Origin: Closterium sp. NIES-65
Taxonomy: Eukaryota > Streptophyta > Zygnematophyceae > Desmidiales > Closteriaceae
NCBI GenBank assembly: GCA_948144175.1
Contig: CANXME010002068.1
Location: forward strand, 6,068,501-6,132,500
Reading direction: 5' to 3'
Length of the DNA: 64,000 nt
Part shown: positions 30,695 through 41,232 of the stretch, one piece after another
How positions within the stretch are numbered: the first letter of the stretch is position 1
Layout: each line of letters begins with the position of its first letter
Notes under the pieces: generated by a model
What the model saw: only the letters and a program-made list of their open reading frames with translations
Database searches by the model: none
Told to the model about the DNA's origin: nothing
Position numbers and translations under genes: made by a program

Positions 30695-33080
30695 TCAAGA
30701 AGTGAGCAAGTGAGACAAGACAGGCACAAGACCCAGCTGCGTGCAGCAACGCTGATGATCACAAGGCGCAAGTGCCTTGGTGAAGACATCAGCAGTGTTG
30801 GCCTCAGAGGCCACGTACGCAAGTCGCAACTGTCCACGCTGCTGCAGCTCACGAGCAAGAAAGTAGCGGAGAGCAATGTGCTTTGTCCTGTGCTCCAGTC
30901 GCTGCTCTCGACACAAGGCCAGCATGGCCTTGTTGTCTACGTACAGGACTGGAGGAGAACGAGGCGGCTCTCCAAGGTCGGTCAGCAGGTAGGTGAGCCA
31001 GCGAAGCTCCTGAGCAGCCATAGCCCCGGCGTAGATCTCAGCCTCACAACTGGAGCCGAGAACAGAAGACGAGCGAGTAGCCCGCCACGAGACAGAGCCG
31101 GAACCAAGGCTGAAGGTGTAACCCTGTGACGACCGCTGTGTAGCCTGGTCGTCAGCCCAAGAAGCGTCCGCGTGCCCAGTGAGGACCACTGGACTGCGCC
31201 CTCCAAGCACTAGCCCCATGCCCGACGTACTGCACAAGTAGCGCAACACCCTCTTCGCTGCAGCCATGTGCTCTGGTCGGTGTCTCCCAGGAGCAACATA
31301 GCGTGCGAGAATGCTGAGAGGGTATGCAAGGTCAGGTCGTGTGCAGGTCATCAGGTACATGAGGCAGCCAACAAGCTCTGCATACGGGCCACTCGACTCT
31401 ACGGACTCATCCGAAGGCAGAGCTGAGAGCGAGTGGCGAGTAGGCAGAGGAGTGGCCTGAGGCGAGGAGTACGTGAAGCCGAAGCGCTGAAGGACCTGCT
31501 GCACCATGTGTGACTGAGTCAGGGTAATGGTGCGGCGTGCTCTGTCCCGGGTGATCTGCAAGCCAAGGTAGCTGCGCAGCTCACCCAGGTCAGTGCACGT
31601 GTGTCTCTTCTGCAGCTCGGACTTCACGTAAGCGAGTCCAGCAGTGTCCGCTGTGGCAAAGACCAAGTCGTCGACGTACACGAGGATGTAGAACGGCGGC
31701 AGAGAGGTGTCGGTGCGCAGAAACAGCGACGGGTCGGCAGTAGAAGGAGCAAACCCAAGTGCCGCAAGCGTAGTCCTCAGTGTGTCGTGCCACTCACGTG
31801 GCGCCTGGCGGAGACCGTAGACTGGACGCCGGAGATTCCACTGGGTACCAGGAGGGAAAGACCCAGTGAAGCCAGGTGGGCGACGCAGCCAGATCTCCTC
31901 GTGCAGGCTGCCCTGCAAGAAAGCTGTGCTGAAGTCGAGAGAGTGCAGCTCGTAGTCACGGTGAGCAGCAACGTGCAGCAGTACCCGAAGAGTGGTCATC
32001 TTCGGGGTGGGGGAGAAGGTCTGAAAGTAGTCAACCCCCTGCCGCTGACTGAAGCCACGAGCCACGTAACGCGCCTTGAAGACAGGCGGAGAACCCGGCG
32101 GCCGCTTCACCCTGAAAATCCACATGCCACTGACGATGTTCGCCCCAGGAGGGGGAACCGCGTTGACGTAGGTGCCTGTGGACTTCCAGGAAGCCATCTC
32201 TGCATCCATAGCTGCCTGCCACTGAGAGGAGTAGGGACCCTCTATCGCCTCCGCGTAAGAGCGCGGAGTCGGGATGTCTAGTGCATCCGGGTCTCCCTCA
32301 GGGGCTAGCAGTACAGACGCGAGATGAGGTGAAGCGGCGGCCAGACACTGGAACTCCTCCTGCCTGTCCTCAAGGACGTCCGTGCCAAGGGCACACTCAC
32401 CCCCGACGGACGGAGGACAGGCAGACTCAGACTCAGCAACAAGACTAGCAGCGTAGTCTAGGCGACAGCGCGTAGCAAAGTCGACGAGCTCAGTGACAAG
32501 GGCAGACGCAGCAGAAGACTCGAAAGAAGGGTCAGTGACAGCTGTAGCAAGGAGACGCGTGACAGTAGGACTGACAGCACGAAGAGAGTCCGACTCCGGG
32601 TCGGCAAGAGCAGGAAGAGAGGAAGCAGGAGGAGAAGGCAAAGGGGCACGCAGAGGAGCAGTGGACGGACGCAGAGACATCCGGTGCGTGCCAGGGACAG
32701 GAGGAGGACGCTGACGCGAACCGCGACCACTAGCGCGCGCAGTACGAACAGGCGACGCAAGACGAGACGCAGGCTCACGACGCTCAGTAAGACCTCCAGT
32801 CGGACCAGCGTCGGGAGAAGGAGCAGGCAAAGGGGAGGCAGGCTGTAGCTGTGACTGTGACGAGAAAGGCTGTGGACCCTCTAAGGGAGGAGGAGGAGGA
32901 CCAGGAGAAGGTGTAAGACCAAGAGCCTGCTGCAGGAGCGGAACGAAGTACGGCCGGGGCCGCGCGGCGACGCCACAAACAGCAGGGACAGCACCAGTAC
33001 CCCCAGCAGGAGTACCCGCTCCAGCAGCACCTCCAGTAGCTCCCGAACCTCCAGCAGCACCAGCAGGAGCACCGCCAGTC
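30695..33080 (-). CDS. Copia-2 reverse transcriptase and RNase H
   Basis: The intact frame runs from the frameshift near 33080 in the linker to the stop at 30695 (terminal SHLLTS). It contains the N-terminal block SYAEAIEGPYSSQWQAAMDA, RVKRPPGSPPVFKARYVARG, the catalytic VYVDDLVFAT, YLGLQITRDRARRTITLTQ and ELVGCLMYLMTCTRPDLAY. RNase H has SSSVLGSSCEAEIYAGAMA and VDNKAMLALCREQRLEHRTK. It makes the cDNA and removes the RNA strand. This is the best preserved reverse transcriptase of the Gly/Ala-linker Copia family in the window. Confidence 0.95.
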
Positions 33081-35296
33081 GGACCTCAGCGGCAGTCTCA
33101 GCGTCAACACCCTCAGCAGCACCAGCTCCAGGAGAACCCTCAGACCCAGCAGCTCCAGCACCCACAGTACGAGCACCGCCGGGACGCTCGGCAGTAGTAC
33201 CCTCTGCAGCCGAAGAACCGCCAGCACCAGCAGCACGCCTCCAGCGTCTGGCAAACCACTCACGTAGCTCCTGAGGGGAGAGTGGCTCACGGCGAGACGA
33301 AGCACCTCCAGGCGGAGCACCCCCAGTCTCAGCACCCCCAGGCTCAGCACCCCCAGGCTCAGCACCCCCAGGCTCAGTACCCCCACGCACAGTACCCACA
33401 GGCTCAGCACCTCCAGGCACAGCACCCCCAGGCTCAGCACCCCCAGGCTCAGCACCCCCAGGCTCAGCACCCCCAGGCACAGCACCCCCAGGCTCAGCAC
33501 CTCCAGACTCCGCACCCCCAGGCTCAGCTCCCACAGGCGTAGCACCTCCAGTCTCAGCACCCCCAGGCTCAGCTCCTGCAGCCGCACCAGAGTCACCAGT
33601 GACCTCGACAGGCTCGACCGCGTCTACCTGGGACACACCTGAAGGGGCAGGACCCTGAGAGGGGAGGGGGTCTACCGGGGGGGGACCTGGTACCAAGAAG
33701 AGCGGGGGAGGGGGGAGGGACGGAGTGCGGTAGGGGAAGAGGCGGTAGTAGGGTACCGACTCGTCGAACGTGACGTCCTGAGAGGACAGAACACGTCGAG
33801 AGGTGGGGTGGTAGAACTGCCACCCGGGGGCGTCGGGGGGGAACCCCAGGAAGACGCAGGGAGCAGCGCGAGGGGACAGCTTGTCCGCAGACAAGTCGCG
33901 GACAAACGCCCGAGATCCCCAGACCCGGAACGCCGACGCATCGCCAACCTTCCCCGTCCACAGCAGCGCTGGGGAGGTCTCCGGCCTGGAGACCCTGGGG
34001 TGGAGGTTGATCTGATGCGCTGCGTACCTGACCGCAAACGGCCACAGAAAATGGGGGGCAGCCGCATGCATCATGGACGTACGAGCGACGTCCATGACCA
34101 TGCCAATGCGGCGCTCTGCAATCCCATTCTGCTGCGGGGAGTCCGGAAGCGTGAAGGTCTGGCGGATGCCTCGCGCACGACAGTAGGCACGCAGAAGGCC
34201 AGAGGAGAACTCTCCGCCTCTGTCCGAGTGCAGACGCAACACAGGAAAGTCCGAGCCAAAGCTCTGCCTGAGCTGGAGACGAGCTGCGCGGATCCAGTCG
34301 ATCAGCACCTCAGTGACATCACCCTTGCTGCGCAAGGGGAAGACTGTGGTGTAACGCGAGTAGTCGTCAACCACCAGCAGGAAGTAGCGCTCGTGACCGA
34401 GTCCACGGACGCGGGCAGGGCCCCACACGTCCATGTGAAGCGTCTGCAACGGAGCCTCTGTCGGAGGAAACTGGGAGGAGTGAGGGGCAGCACGCTGGCG
34501 CCCCTCGACACAGGGGACACAGGCAGGGCCAGGGCCCTGAGGAAGGGGAGGTAGAGACCGGGGGAGACCAGACACAAGAAGACGGGAGGCCATGCCTCTG
34601 AGCCTAAGCAGAGAGGGGTGGCCAAGACGGTGGTGCCAGAGGAGGGTCTCGTGAGACAGACGGCGACACGAACAGGGGGCAGACTCAGGACCAGACCTGG
34701 ACGCTGCAGCAAACACCTGACCAGACGAAGGCACGCTACCAGACTCAGCACCTGGAGGAGAAGCAGTGGTCAGTGTGTACAGGCTCGACCCTGGCTGACG
34801 TGTAAACGTAGCCAGGTGACGACCCGTGCTAGCCTCCGTGCAGTGCGTCACTCGCTGACTAGCAGGGGTGAACTGGTGAACTCCCCCATCCTGTAGGTCA
34901 GCACCACTCACCAAGTTCGTAGAGAACGAGGGGAGGTAGAGACCAGACAGGGTGCCAGAGGGAGCCGCCGGACACGGGAGGACCGTGGAGAAGCGAGCCA
35001 GGACAGGACCCCTAGAGGGGTCAGCCAGGGAAACCGCAACTGGCCGACTAAGTGGCGTAAGTGTGGTGCGGTCCCGAAAGAAAGAGCGAGACGCTCCAGA
35101 GTCAAGAGTGAAGGTGTGGGAGGCCGAAGCCGACGCAGTACCTGAGAGCGCAGACGCACTAGTACCTGAGAGAGCAGTCTCACGAGTACCTGGGAGTACA
35201 GACGCACTGGCACCTAGAGCAGAAGCCTCACCGGTACCTGGAGCAGCAGTACCAATGCCCGGGTCGGGCGAGAAACACCGGTAACAGTCACCCTCC
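32881..35296 (-). CDS. Copia-2 protease, zinc finger and integrase plus linker start
   Basis: The frame is open from the shift near 35297. It carries a protease motif TLDSGASRSFFRD, the pre-integrase zinc domain (HHRLGHPSL ... CVPCVEGRQ) and the integrase core with HMDVWGP, LHSDRGGEFSS and PQQNGIAERRIG (D, D, E). The LSSQDVTFDESVPYY block marks the integrase C-terminus. A proline-rich hinge leads to the Gly/Ala/Glu repeat linker, where the frame is lost near 33080. The remaining 200 bases to 32881 are read in the wrong frame. Confidence 0.92.
33090..33600 (-). repeat. Copia-2 linker: 15-bp tandem repeat encoding GAEPG-type pentapeptides
   Basis: About 20 copies of a 15-bp unit (cctgggggtgctgag on the minus strand) encode runs of Gly-Ala-Glu-Pro-Gly and variants between integrase and reverse transcriptase. 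The antisense frame reads as His-Pro-Gln-Ala-Gln repeats, which I regard as a shadow. Confidence 0.9.
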
Positions 35297-35592
35297 TAGT
35301 GGTCACAGCATACATGGCAACAAGGATAGCATCAAAATCAAGATCAAAGATAGCTACACCAGCCCTAGACAGCTCTCCCCAGCGGGGGATCTCCGCGGCC
35401 TCCGGGAACTGCTGACGCCAAGCGTCTGTCAGGCGGCCAAAGCAGCGCTGAGCGGGGTGGGCACCCCCACACTGCTCTCCAGTGCGGTCGCCAGTGCGGA
35501 GAACGTAGGTGCAGGGACCAAAACCCCCACCGCGCTGACGCTGCGTGTACCACTCACGGAGCTGCTGGGGGGTGAGGACGTCGCGAGAACGG

Positions 35593-35624
<32 letters not shown>

Positions 35625-36710
35625 GCGCTGACCGCCACCAGTGCCGCTCCGCTGCGAAGCCCCACTCCGACCACCTCCACCTCCGCCACCCCCGCCTCCG
35701 CCTCCACCGCCCCCGCCCCCACCTCCACCGCCGCCACCTCCGCCACCTCCGCTACCACCGCCACCGCCGCCGCCACTCCCGCCGCCACCGCTGCCACTAG
35801 CACCCCCACCCCCACTACCACCTCCACCGCCACCCCCACTCCCTCCGCCGCCTCCACCCCCACCGCCACCGCCCCCACTGGCCCCACCCGCTCCCTTGCC
35901 CCCCTTGCCCTTGCCAGAGCGGCGTCTCCCGCTAGGGGCAGACGCCGCACCAACCGACTCAAGACCAACGAGGTCGGCCGCAGCGGCAGAGGCAACAGAG
36001 GGCAGGAGAGGGGAAGGAGAACACCCCTCAAAGATGGGGGCGCGGGGGTCACCTCGAGAGGCTCCTACAGCAACTATGCTCTTCTCTGCTGCAAGAAGGG
36101 CCTTCTCGAGGCTGTCGACGGTGAGGGTGGTGGGACAGATCGCAAGGAAGTGGTCCCGGACTACACGAAGGGAGTCAGGGAGGCGAGTGACTAGGAAGTA
36201 GAGAGTGATGTACATGGGGGGGGGGTTCTTGGCGCAGAAGTCAGCAGGAAGTGCAGCGCGGTAGCGAGTGTCACTAGTGCGGAGGTGCGTGATGAGATCA
36301 GCGACAGTGGGAAAGGCGGCAAGGTCAGGGAAGAGGAAGGGGAGCATGAGGCGGCTCAGTGCAGCAGTGGCGGGGGAGGAGTAGCGTGCAACTACAACGT
36401 CGTACAAGGTCTGAGCACTCTTGTACTGACTAAAGTGCGCGCGCTCAGCGGTAGGCAGGTGGCGACGCACAGCAAGACGTGCAGCAGCATCGCGCGTGGC
36501 CCACTGAGAGCGAACAGTGGCGTCAGCATCAGCAGCAGGGGCAGGGACAGCGCCAGAGGTGAGGTCAAAGAGAGACAGACTGTCGGCCCTGTCGCACTGT
36601 AAAAACAGCTGCAGGTCGTCGAGCCAGACCTCAAAGTCAATGGCTCGACCCTCAGCGTCAAAAGTGAGGACAGTGGGTGTAGCCATGACGATGACAGTGG
36701 CGCAGTGCAA
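35214..36710 (-). CDS. Copia-2 Gag
   Basis: Starts with ATG near 36685 (MATPTVLTFDAEGRAIDFEVW); the open frame extends slightly upstream to 36710. The N-terminal half is a Copia Gag (capsid-like) fold with LQLFLQCDRADSLSLFDL and HLRTSDTRYRAALP. A poly-Gly tract follows (about 35640-35890), then Gln repeats, LTPQQLREWYTQRQRGG, and a Cys/His motif CTYVLRTGDRTGEQCGGAH (to the Cys at 35442-35444) of unusual spacing. Near 35297 a 4-nt deletion relative to the copy at 48378 shifts the frame, so the last residues to 35214 are aberrant. Confidence 0.9.
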
Positions 36711-36774
36711 GCAGTAGGGGAAGGGTACGCAGTGACAGCAGTGCAGTGCTCACCGGGTAGGGCAGGTCGGGCGG

Positions 36775-37640
36775 CTCAGGAGGAAGGTCGCCAGACGACA
36801 CGGCCGCTAGGCTGCTGGGCGGCTCGGCTCCCGGGCGGCTCGGCTGCTCCTGGGCGGCTCGGCTGCTGTTGGGCGGCTCGGCTGCTGCTGGGCGGCTTGG
36901 CTGCTCCTGGGCGGCTCGGCTGCTGCTGGGCGGCTCGGCTGCTCCTGGGCGGCTCGGCTGCTGCTGGGCGGCTCGGCTGCTGCTGGGCGGCTCGGCTGCT
37001 GCTCGGCGGCTCGGCGGCTCGTCTGCTGCTGGGCGGCTTGGCTGCCGCTGGGCCGCGTAGGTAGGGCGGCCGGGCCGCGAAGGTAGGGCGGCGGGTGGGC
37101 CGCAGGTAGGGCGGCGGGTGGGCCGCAGGTAAGGCGGCGGGTGGGCCGCAGGTAGGGCGGCGGGACGGCCGCAGGTAGGGCGGCAGACGGCCGCAGGTAG
37201 GGCGGCGGGTAGGCCGCAGGTAGGGCGGCGGGACGGCCGCAGGTAGGGCGGCGGGACGGCCGCAGGTAGGGCGGCAGGTAGGTCGCAGGTAGGGCGACGG
37301 GACGGCCGCAGGTAGGGCGGCGGGTAGGCTGCAGGTAGGGCGGCGAGTGGGCCGCAGGTAGGGCGGCGGGACGGCCGCAGGCAGGGCGGCGGACGGCCGC
37401 AGGCAGGGCGGCGGGACGGCCGCAGGTAGGGAAGCGGCGGGGCCGCGTCGAGGAGGCGGCGGGGCCGCGTCGAGGAGGCGGCGGGGCCGCGTCGAGAAGG
37501 CGGCAGGGCCGCGTCGACGAGGCGGCGGGGCCGCGTCGAGGAGGCGGCGGGGCCGCGAGGGGAAGGGCGACACGGAGGGTCGCGAGAAAAAAGAACGCGC
37601 GCCTCGGGGCGCGCTTCGGTGGGCCCTAGAGAACAGTCCC
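36775..37640 (-). repeat. Copia-2 GC-rich leader array
   Basis: Three blocks of tandem repeats between primer site and gag: cggctgctgctgggcggctc type (36800-37060), ccgcaggtagggcggcggg type (37070-37440) and ggccgcgtcgaggaggcggc type (37440-37560). Plus-strand words are quoted. It has no plausible coding function. The same class of leader is present in every Gly/Ala-linker Copia copy here, with different units. Confidence 0.85.
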
Positions 37641-37650
37641 TAGGATGGGA

Positions 37651-37665
37651 CCTGCTCTGATTCCA
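37651..37665 (-). other. Copia-2 primer-binding site
   Basis: Directly inside the 5' LTR, the minus strand reads TGGAATCAGAGCAGG, one substitution from TGGTATCAGAGC, the site complementary to the 3' end of plant initiator tRNA-Met and commonly used by plant Copia elements. Confidence 0.8.
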
Positions 37666-37798
37666 TGTGAGAATAGAAACGTGAATGAGTTGACTACGAA
37701 CGAGGTGAGTACAAAATAGGAAACCCTAATTGGGTTGTACCCCCTATGGGATACCCCACTATAGCCTACACAAACAAGTAAGCTATAATGTTCTGACA
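37666..37798 (-). repeat. Copia-2 5' LTR
   Basis: 133 bp identical to 30349-30481, with TG and CA ends. Identity over the whole LTR implies very recent insertion. Confidence 0.95.
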
Positions 37799-38141
37799 TT
37801 TTTCTTGGCCTCTAGACCTCCCCTAAATTCTTTGAAGGCTTGTAAACCACGAGAAGCAATATTCTTCGTTAGAGCATCTTTATAGGATACTTTTAACGAA
37901 TTCTTACTTTCGTGGGTGTTCGGCTGGAGTTTCCCGGTCGGTGCAGAGTCTTTTTTCGCGGAGCCTCCATTCGCCTCGGCGATTTCCCCTGATGCCGGCC
38001 GGTCGTGACGTTTTAAATTCGCGCCATCATTTTCTCCTTTTTTCACCCGCTCCGAAGTCGCCACGTCGTCGCCTTTTCCTGCTTTTCGGATCTTTACGCG
38101 ATCGCCAGGTCGATCCGCGGCTACTGGCGATTCCCGTTTTT
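37799..38141 (-). pseudogene. Gypsy-2 gag-pol junction region, left of the Copia-2 insertion
   Basis: After the Gag stop, a Lys-rich frame (from MATSERVKKGENDG at 38064) runs to the Copia-2 insertion point at 37798 and continues on the far side at 30348. It probably encodes the spacer before the protease. The final few residues in this frame are LTR sequence and not part of the protein. Confidence 0.6.
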
Positions 38142-38921
38142 TTACTTTGGGGGTGCTTCACTGTTTCCGTCCCGGAGTGCCGCACGTGCTTTCTTCATTT
38201 TGTAGCACGACAAAAATTGATGTCCTGCTGCGTCGCAAAATTCGCATTTTGTCGGCTGCTGCTTCGCGTCGTATTTGTCGATATCCATCGGTTCGGAGAA
38301 CGTGGGGGGTGCCGATCGCTCCGTGCCGAATGTACGGTTCGACGTGAAGCGTCGTGTTTCGGGTTGACTTCGAGTCAGCGCGTCGTATCGCTCGGCAGCA
38401 CGCACGATGTCTCTGTAGCTGTTGTAATTCGCCGCAATCACCTGCCGCCGAATCTCCATTTTTAATCCTTCGGTGTACGCCTGGATTTTTTCGCCTTCGG
38501 TCAGGTCGGTGATGCGGTTGAACAGTAACTCCATCTGCTGCGTGTACTGTGTTACACTACTGTATTGCTTGTGTCGGTGTATCTGCTGCCGCGCCATGTA
38601 GGTTGTATTAATTGGTTCGAAACGCTCGATTAAATCTGCCCGAAACTGCTGCCACATTTTCTCCCCGCGGGCTACGTCGGTGTAGTAAATCCATTCGAGA
38701 GCCGGTCCACGTAACAGTGTCGCTGCGAGCCGAATCCTTGTTGCGTCGTGTTGCGGGGTCGAACAGCCAATGGCCTCGAAGTAAATTTCGAGGGTGGCCA
38801 CGAATCGCCGCACGTCGGATCCCTTCGCGCTTGGATCGAACGCCTCCGGGAGCCTCGGTCGTGCTGCTTCGAGGTTTGGCGACAGTGGTGCCATTGGTCC
38901 GTGAAATGTCAGTGTCGCCAC
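38142..38921 (-). CDS. Gypsy-2 Gag
   Basis: 259 codons, start MATLTFHGPMAPLSPN, stop TAA at 38142-38144. The middle matches the retrotransposon Gag family: FDPSAKGSDVRRFVATLEIYF, then GPALEWIYYTDVARGEKMW, then LIERFEPIN and the later RQQIHRHKQYSSVTQYTQQM block. Near the end is one zinc knuckle, CEFCDAAGHQFLSC (CX2CX4HX4C). It would form the particle that encloses element RNA. The frame is intact. Confidence 0.92.
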   Translation of the reverse strand: MATLTFHGPMAPLSPNLEAARPRLPEAFDPSAKGSDVRRFVATLEIYFEAIGCSTPQHDATRIRLAATLLRGPALEWIYYTDVARGEKMWQQFRADLIERFEPINTTYMARQQIHRHKQYSSVTQYTQQMELLFNRITDLTEGEKIQAYTEGLKMEIRRQVIAANYNSYRDIVRAAERYDALTRSQPETRRFTSNRTFGTERSAPPTFSEPMDIDKYDAKQQPTKCEFCDAAGHQFLSCYKMKKARAALRDGNSEAPPK

Positions 38922-39531
38922 TACTGCTGGAGTTGTCGGTGCTACAGTGTCGCTGTGGTCGCTGCTGCTGCGGTGACGAACCCTGGTTGGCTTGTCAGAA
39001 AAGCCTCGAGTCGACGAAGCATCGCCTGCATCTGCTCCATGTCGGTGCGGAGGCTCGCGATGTCGCTCGTAGTCGCGTAGTTGTCGCCTTGGCCCTCAAT
39101 TTGGTGTTTTACAGGAAGATGCGCGACGAAAATAATCGAATTCTAGGTGCTGGTCGACTTACTGCAAGTAAAATTGACTGTAGAATCGACGAGCGCGAAT
39201 TCTGTAGGTTGCGTAAATCTCCCTTAGGCAAAATTCGCGTCCGATCTTGGCCGTTGAGGAGAAAATCGATCCGACGCTCCAAATTCCAACTTTTTTGGGC
39301 GAAATTCTCTGGGCCGTTGAGATGAAACTCGATCGAACGGTCGAAACTCCAACCTTTCCACCAGTAAATCTGAGGGGTGTTCGAAAACCGAATCGAGGGG
39401 GACTTAGAAAAATTGCGCGGAACTGGTTTTACATACCCGTATCGGCGCTTTCTTCGTCGCCCCCGCGGTTTTTTAAAGGCCGGAACTAAGCGGTTGAAGA
39501 CCTCGCGTGTAAACCCGCTCTGATTACCAAG
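38922..39531 (-). other. Gypsy-2 5' untranslated leader with primer-binding site
   Basis: About 600 bp between 5' LTR and gag. The minus strand begins next to the LTR with CT and TGGTAATCAGAGCGGG (about 39514-39529), an initiator-tRNA-Met-like primer site with one extra A. The rest contains no convincing gene. Confidence 0.7.
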
Positions 39532-39924
39532 TGTGAGGATCTAGGATCGAGTTCAGAAAAGAGAATGAGAATTGAGTCGAATTGAATTGAATTGAATCGA
39601 ATGTCCACCTGGGTACAACACGAGGCTATATATAGGCTCGACACAAGGCCCCGTAACCAGGTGTTACGCGAAGCTTCCGCGGGTCGCGAAGCGTCCCGAA
39701 CAGATCCTTACCGAATTCGGTAGAAGGCAATTCGGTGGCAACCGAAAAGCCAGAATTCGGTGCACGCAACCTAGCTCGGTGCTATAACTATAATAAAATA
39801 TAGGAAAGCACCTAGCCTAGGAATTCAAGCAATTCATGCATGCATATGATTATCCTATGCTAGAAATAGCATGATAAAGTAGAGGCAAGCAAGCATAGCT
39901 GGCATAAGCCGTCGTACTCTCACA
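39532..39924 (-). repeat. Gypsy-2 5' LTR
   Basis: 393 bp, two substitutions relative to 26279-26671, TG...CA ends, followed on the plus strand by accga (39925-39929), the duplicate of 26274-26278. Confidence 0.95.
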
Positions 39925-40978
39925 ACCGAAAGCCAAAGCGCTGAAGGACCTGCTGCACCATGTGTGACTGAGTCAGAGTGATGGTGCGCCTTACTCTATC
40001 CCTGGTGATTTGCAAGCCAAGATAGTTGCGCAACTCACCCAGATCAGTGCAAGTGTGTCTCTTCTGTAGCTCCGCCTTCACAAGGGCCAGTGCCTCAGTG
40101 TCAGTAGTAGCAAAGACCAAGTCGTCAACGTATACGAGGATGTAGAATGGCGGCAGAGAAGGGTCGGTGCGCAGAAAGAGTGACGGGTTAGTAGTCGAAT
40201 GAGTAAAACCAAGAGCCGCATGTGTAGTCCTCAGTGTGTCGTGCCACTCGCGGGGCGCCTTGCGAAGACCATAGACTGGCCGATGGAGGCTCCACTGGTT
40301 ACCCTCAGGAAATGACCCAGTGAAGCTAGGTGGGCAGCGCAGCCAGATCTCCTCGTGAAGGCTGTTTTGCAAAAAAGTTGTGCTAAAATCAAGCAAGTGG
40401 AACTCGTAGTCACGCTGTGCTGCAACGTGCAGTAACACCCAAAGAATGGTCATCTTTGGGGTGGGAGAGAAGGTCTGGAAGAAGTCGACCCCCTGTCTCT
40501 TACTGAAGCCTCGTGCAACGTAACGCGCCTTGAAAGTAGGTCGTTTCACCCTAAAAATCCACATGCCATCAACTATGTTCGCCCCACGAGGGGGAACTGC
40601 GTCAAAGTAGGTGCCTGTGGACTTCTAGGGAGCCATCTCTACATCCATGGCTGACTGCCATTGGGAGGAGTACTGACCCGAGATTGCATCTGCGTAAGAG
40701 CGCGGGGTCGAGATGTCAAGTGCATCCGGGTCTCCCTCATGGCAAAGCAGCATGGAAACGAGATGAGGTACAGCAGCTACGAGGCACTCGAGCTCAAACT
40801 GTTTGTCCTCAAGGACGTCACTGCCAAGGACAAGCTCACCTCTGACGAACGGAGGAAAATCAGACTCATACTCAATAACCAGCCTCGCGAAGTAGTCAAG
40901 ACGATAGGCAGCAGCAAAGTCAATGAGCTCGGTGACTAGGGCAGACACAGCAATAGACTCAAAGGAAGGTTCGGTCAC
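39925..40978 (-). pseudogene. Copia-4 reverse transcriptase, N-terminal and central part
   Basis: Minus-strand blocks: PRSYADAISGQYSSQWQSAMD, a TAG stop at 40625, then MWIFRVKRPTFKARYVARG, FQTFSPTPKMT, VYGLRKAPREWHDTL and the catalytic VYVDDLVFAT. It breaks at 39925 inside QQVLQRFGF by insertion of Gypsy-2 and resumes at 26278. A small deletion (four residues relative to Copia-2) lies after RVKRP. Confidence 0.9.
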
Positions 40979-41232
40979 AAGTGTGGCCAGGACACGCGTG
41001 ATAGTAGGACTAGCAGCATGAGCAAGGTCAGGCTCAGGGTCAGGAACGTCAGGAAGAGAGGATGCAAGAAGAGACGGCAGGAAAGGACGCTATGCAACAG
41101 AGGAAGGACAGAGTGCCATGGTGTGCGTGCCAATGACAGGAGGAGGGCGAACACAGGGAGCACGAGAAGCACGAGCACGAACAGGCGAGGTAGCAGGAGA
41201 GGAAGTATGAGACGCAAGCTCCCGACACTCAG

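Larger units (their letters stand above)
30349..37798 (-). mobile_element. Copia-2: very young Copia element inserted in Gypsy-2
   Basis: LTRs at 30349-30481 and 37666-37798 (133 bp) are identical. The flanks are ttatt and ttttt, an imperfect 5-bp duplication. Minus-strand order is 5' LTR, primer site (TGGAATCAGAGCAGG, about 37651-37665), GC-rich leader, Gag, protease, integrase, Gly/Ala linker, reverse transcriptase, RNase H and polypurine tract (tatgggggtg). Two frameshifts break gag-pol (near 35297 and near 33080). The active-site residues that can be checked are intact. Confidence 0.95.
26279..39924 (-). mobile_element. Gypsy-2: chromodomain Ty3/Gypsy element inserted in Copia-4
   Basis: LTRs at 26279-26671 and 39532-39924 (393 bp each) differ at two sites, and the flanks are the perfect 5-bp duplication accga (26274-26278 and 39925-39929). 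Minus-strand order is 5' LTR, primer site (TGGTAATCAGAGCGGG, about 39514-39529), gag, pol and polypurine tract (tttgaggggggacg on the minus strand, about 26673-26690). A chromodomain follows the integrase, making it a chromovirus. Its pol N-terminal region is interrupted by Copia-2 (30349-37798). Confidence 0.95.

Noticed and set aside
32881..33075. C-terminal Leu-rich tail of the Copia-2 integrase ORF
   Set aside because: Out-of-frame reading after the linker frameshift; the true frame continues into the reverse transcriptase ORF.
33282..33542. His-Pro-Gln-Ala-Gln repeat ORF on the plus strand
   Set aside because: Antisense of the GAEPG linker of Copia-2.
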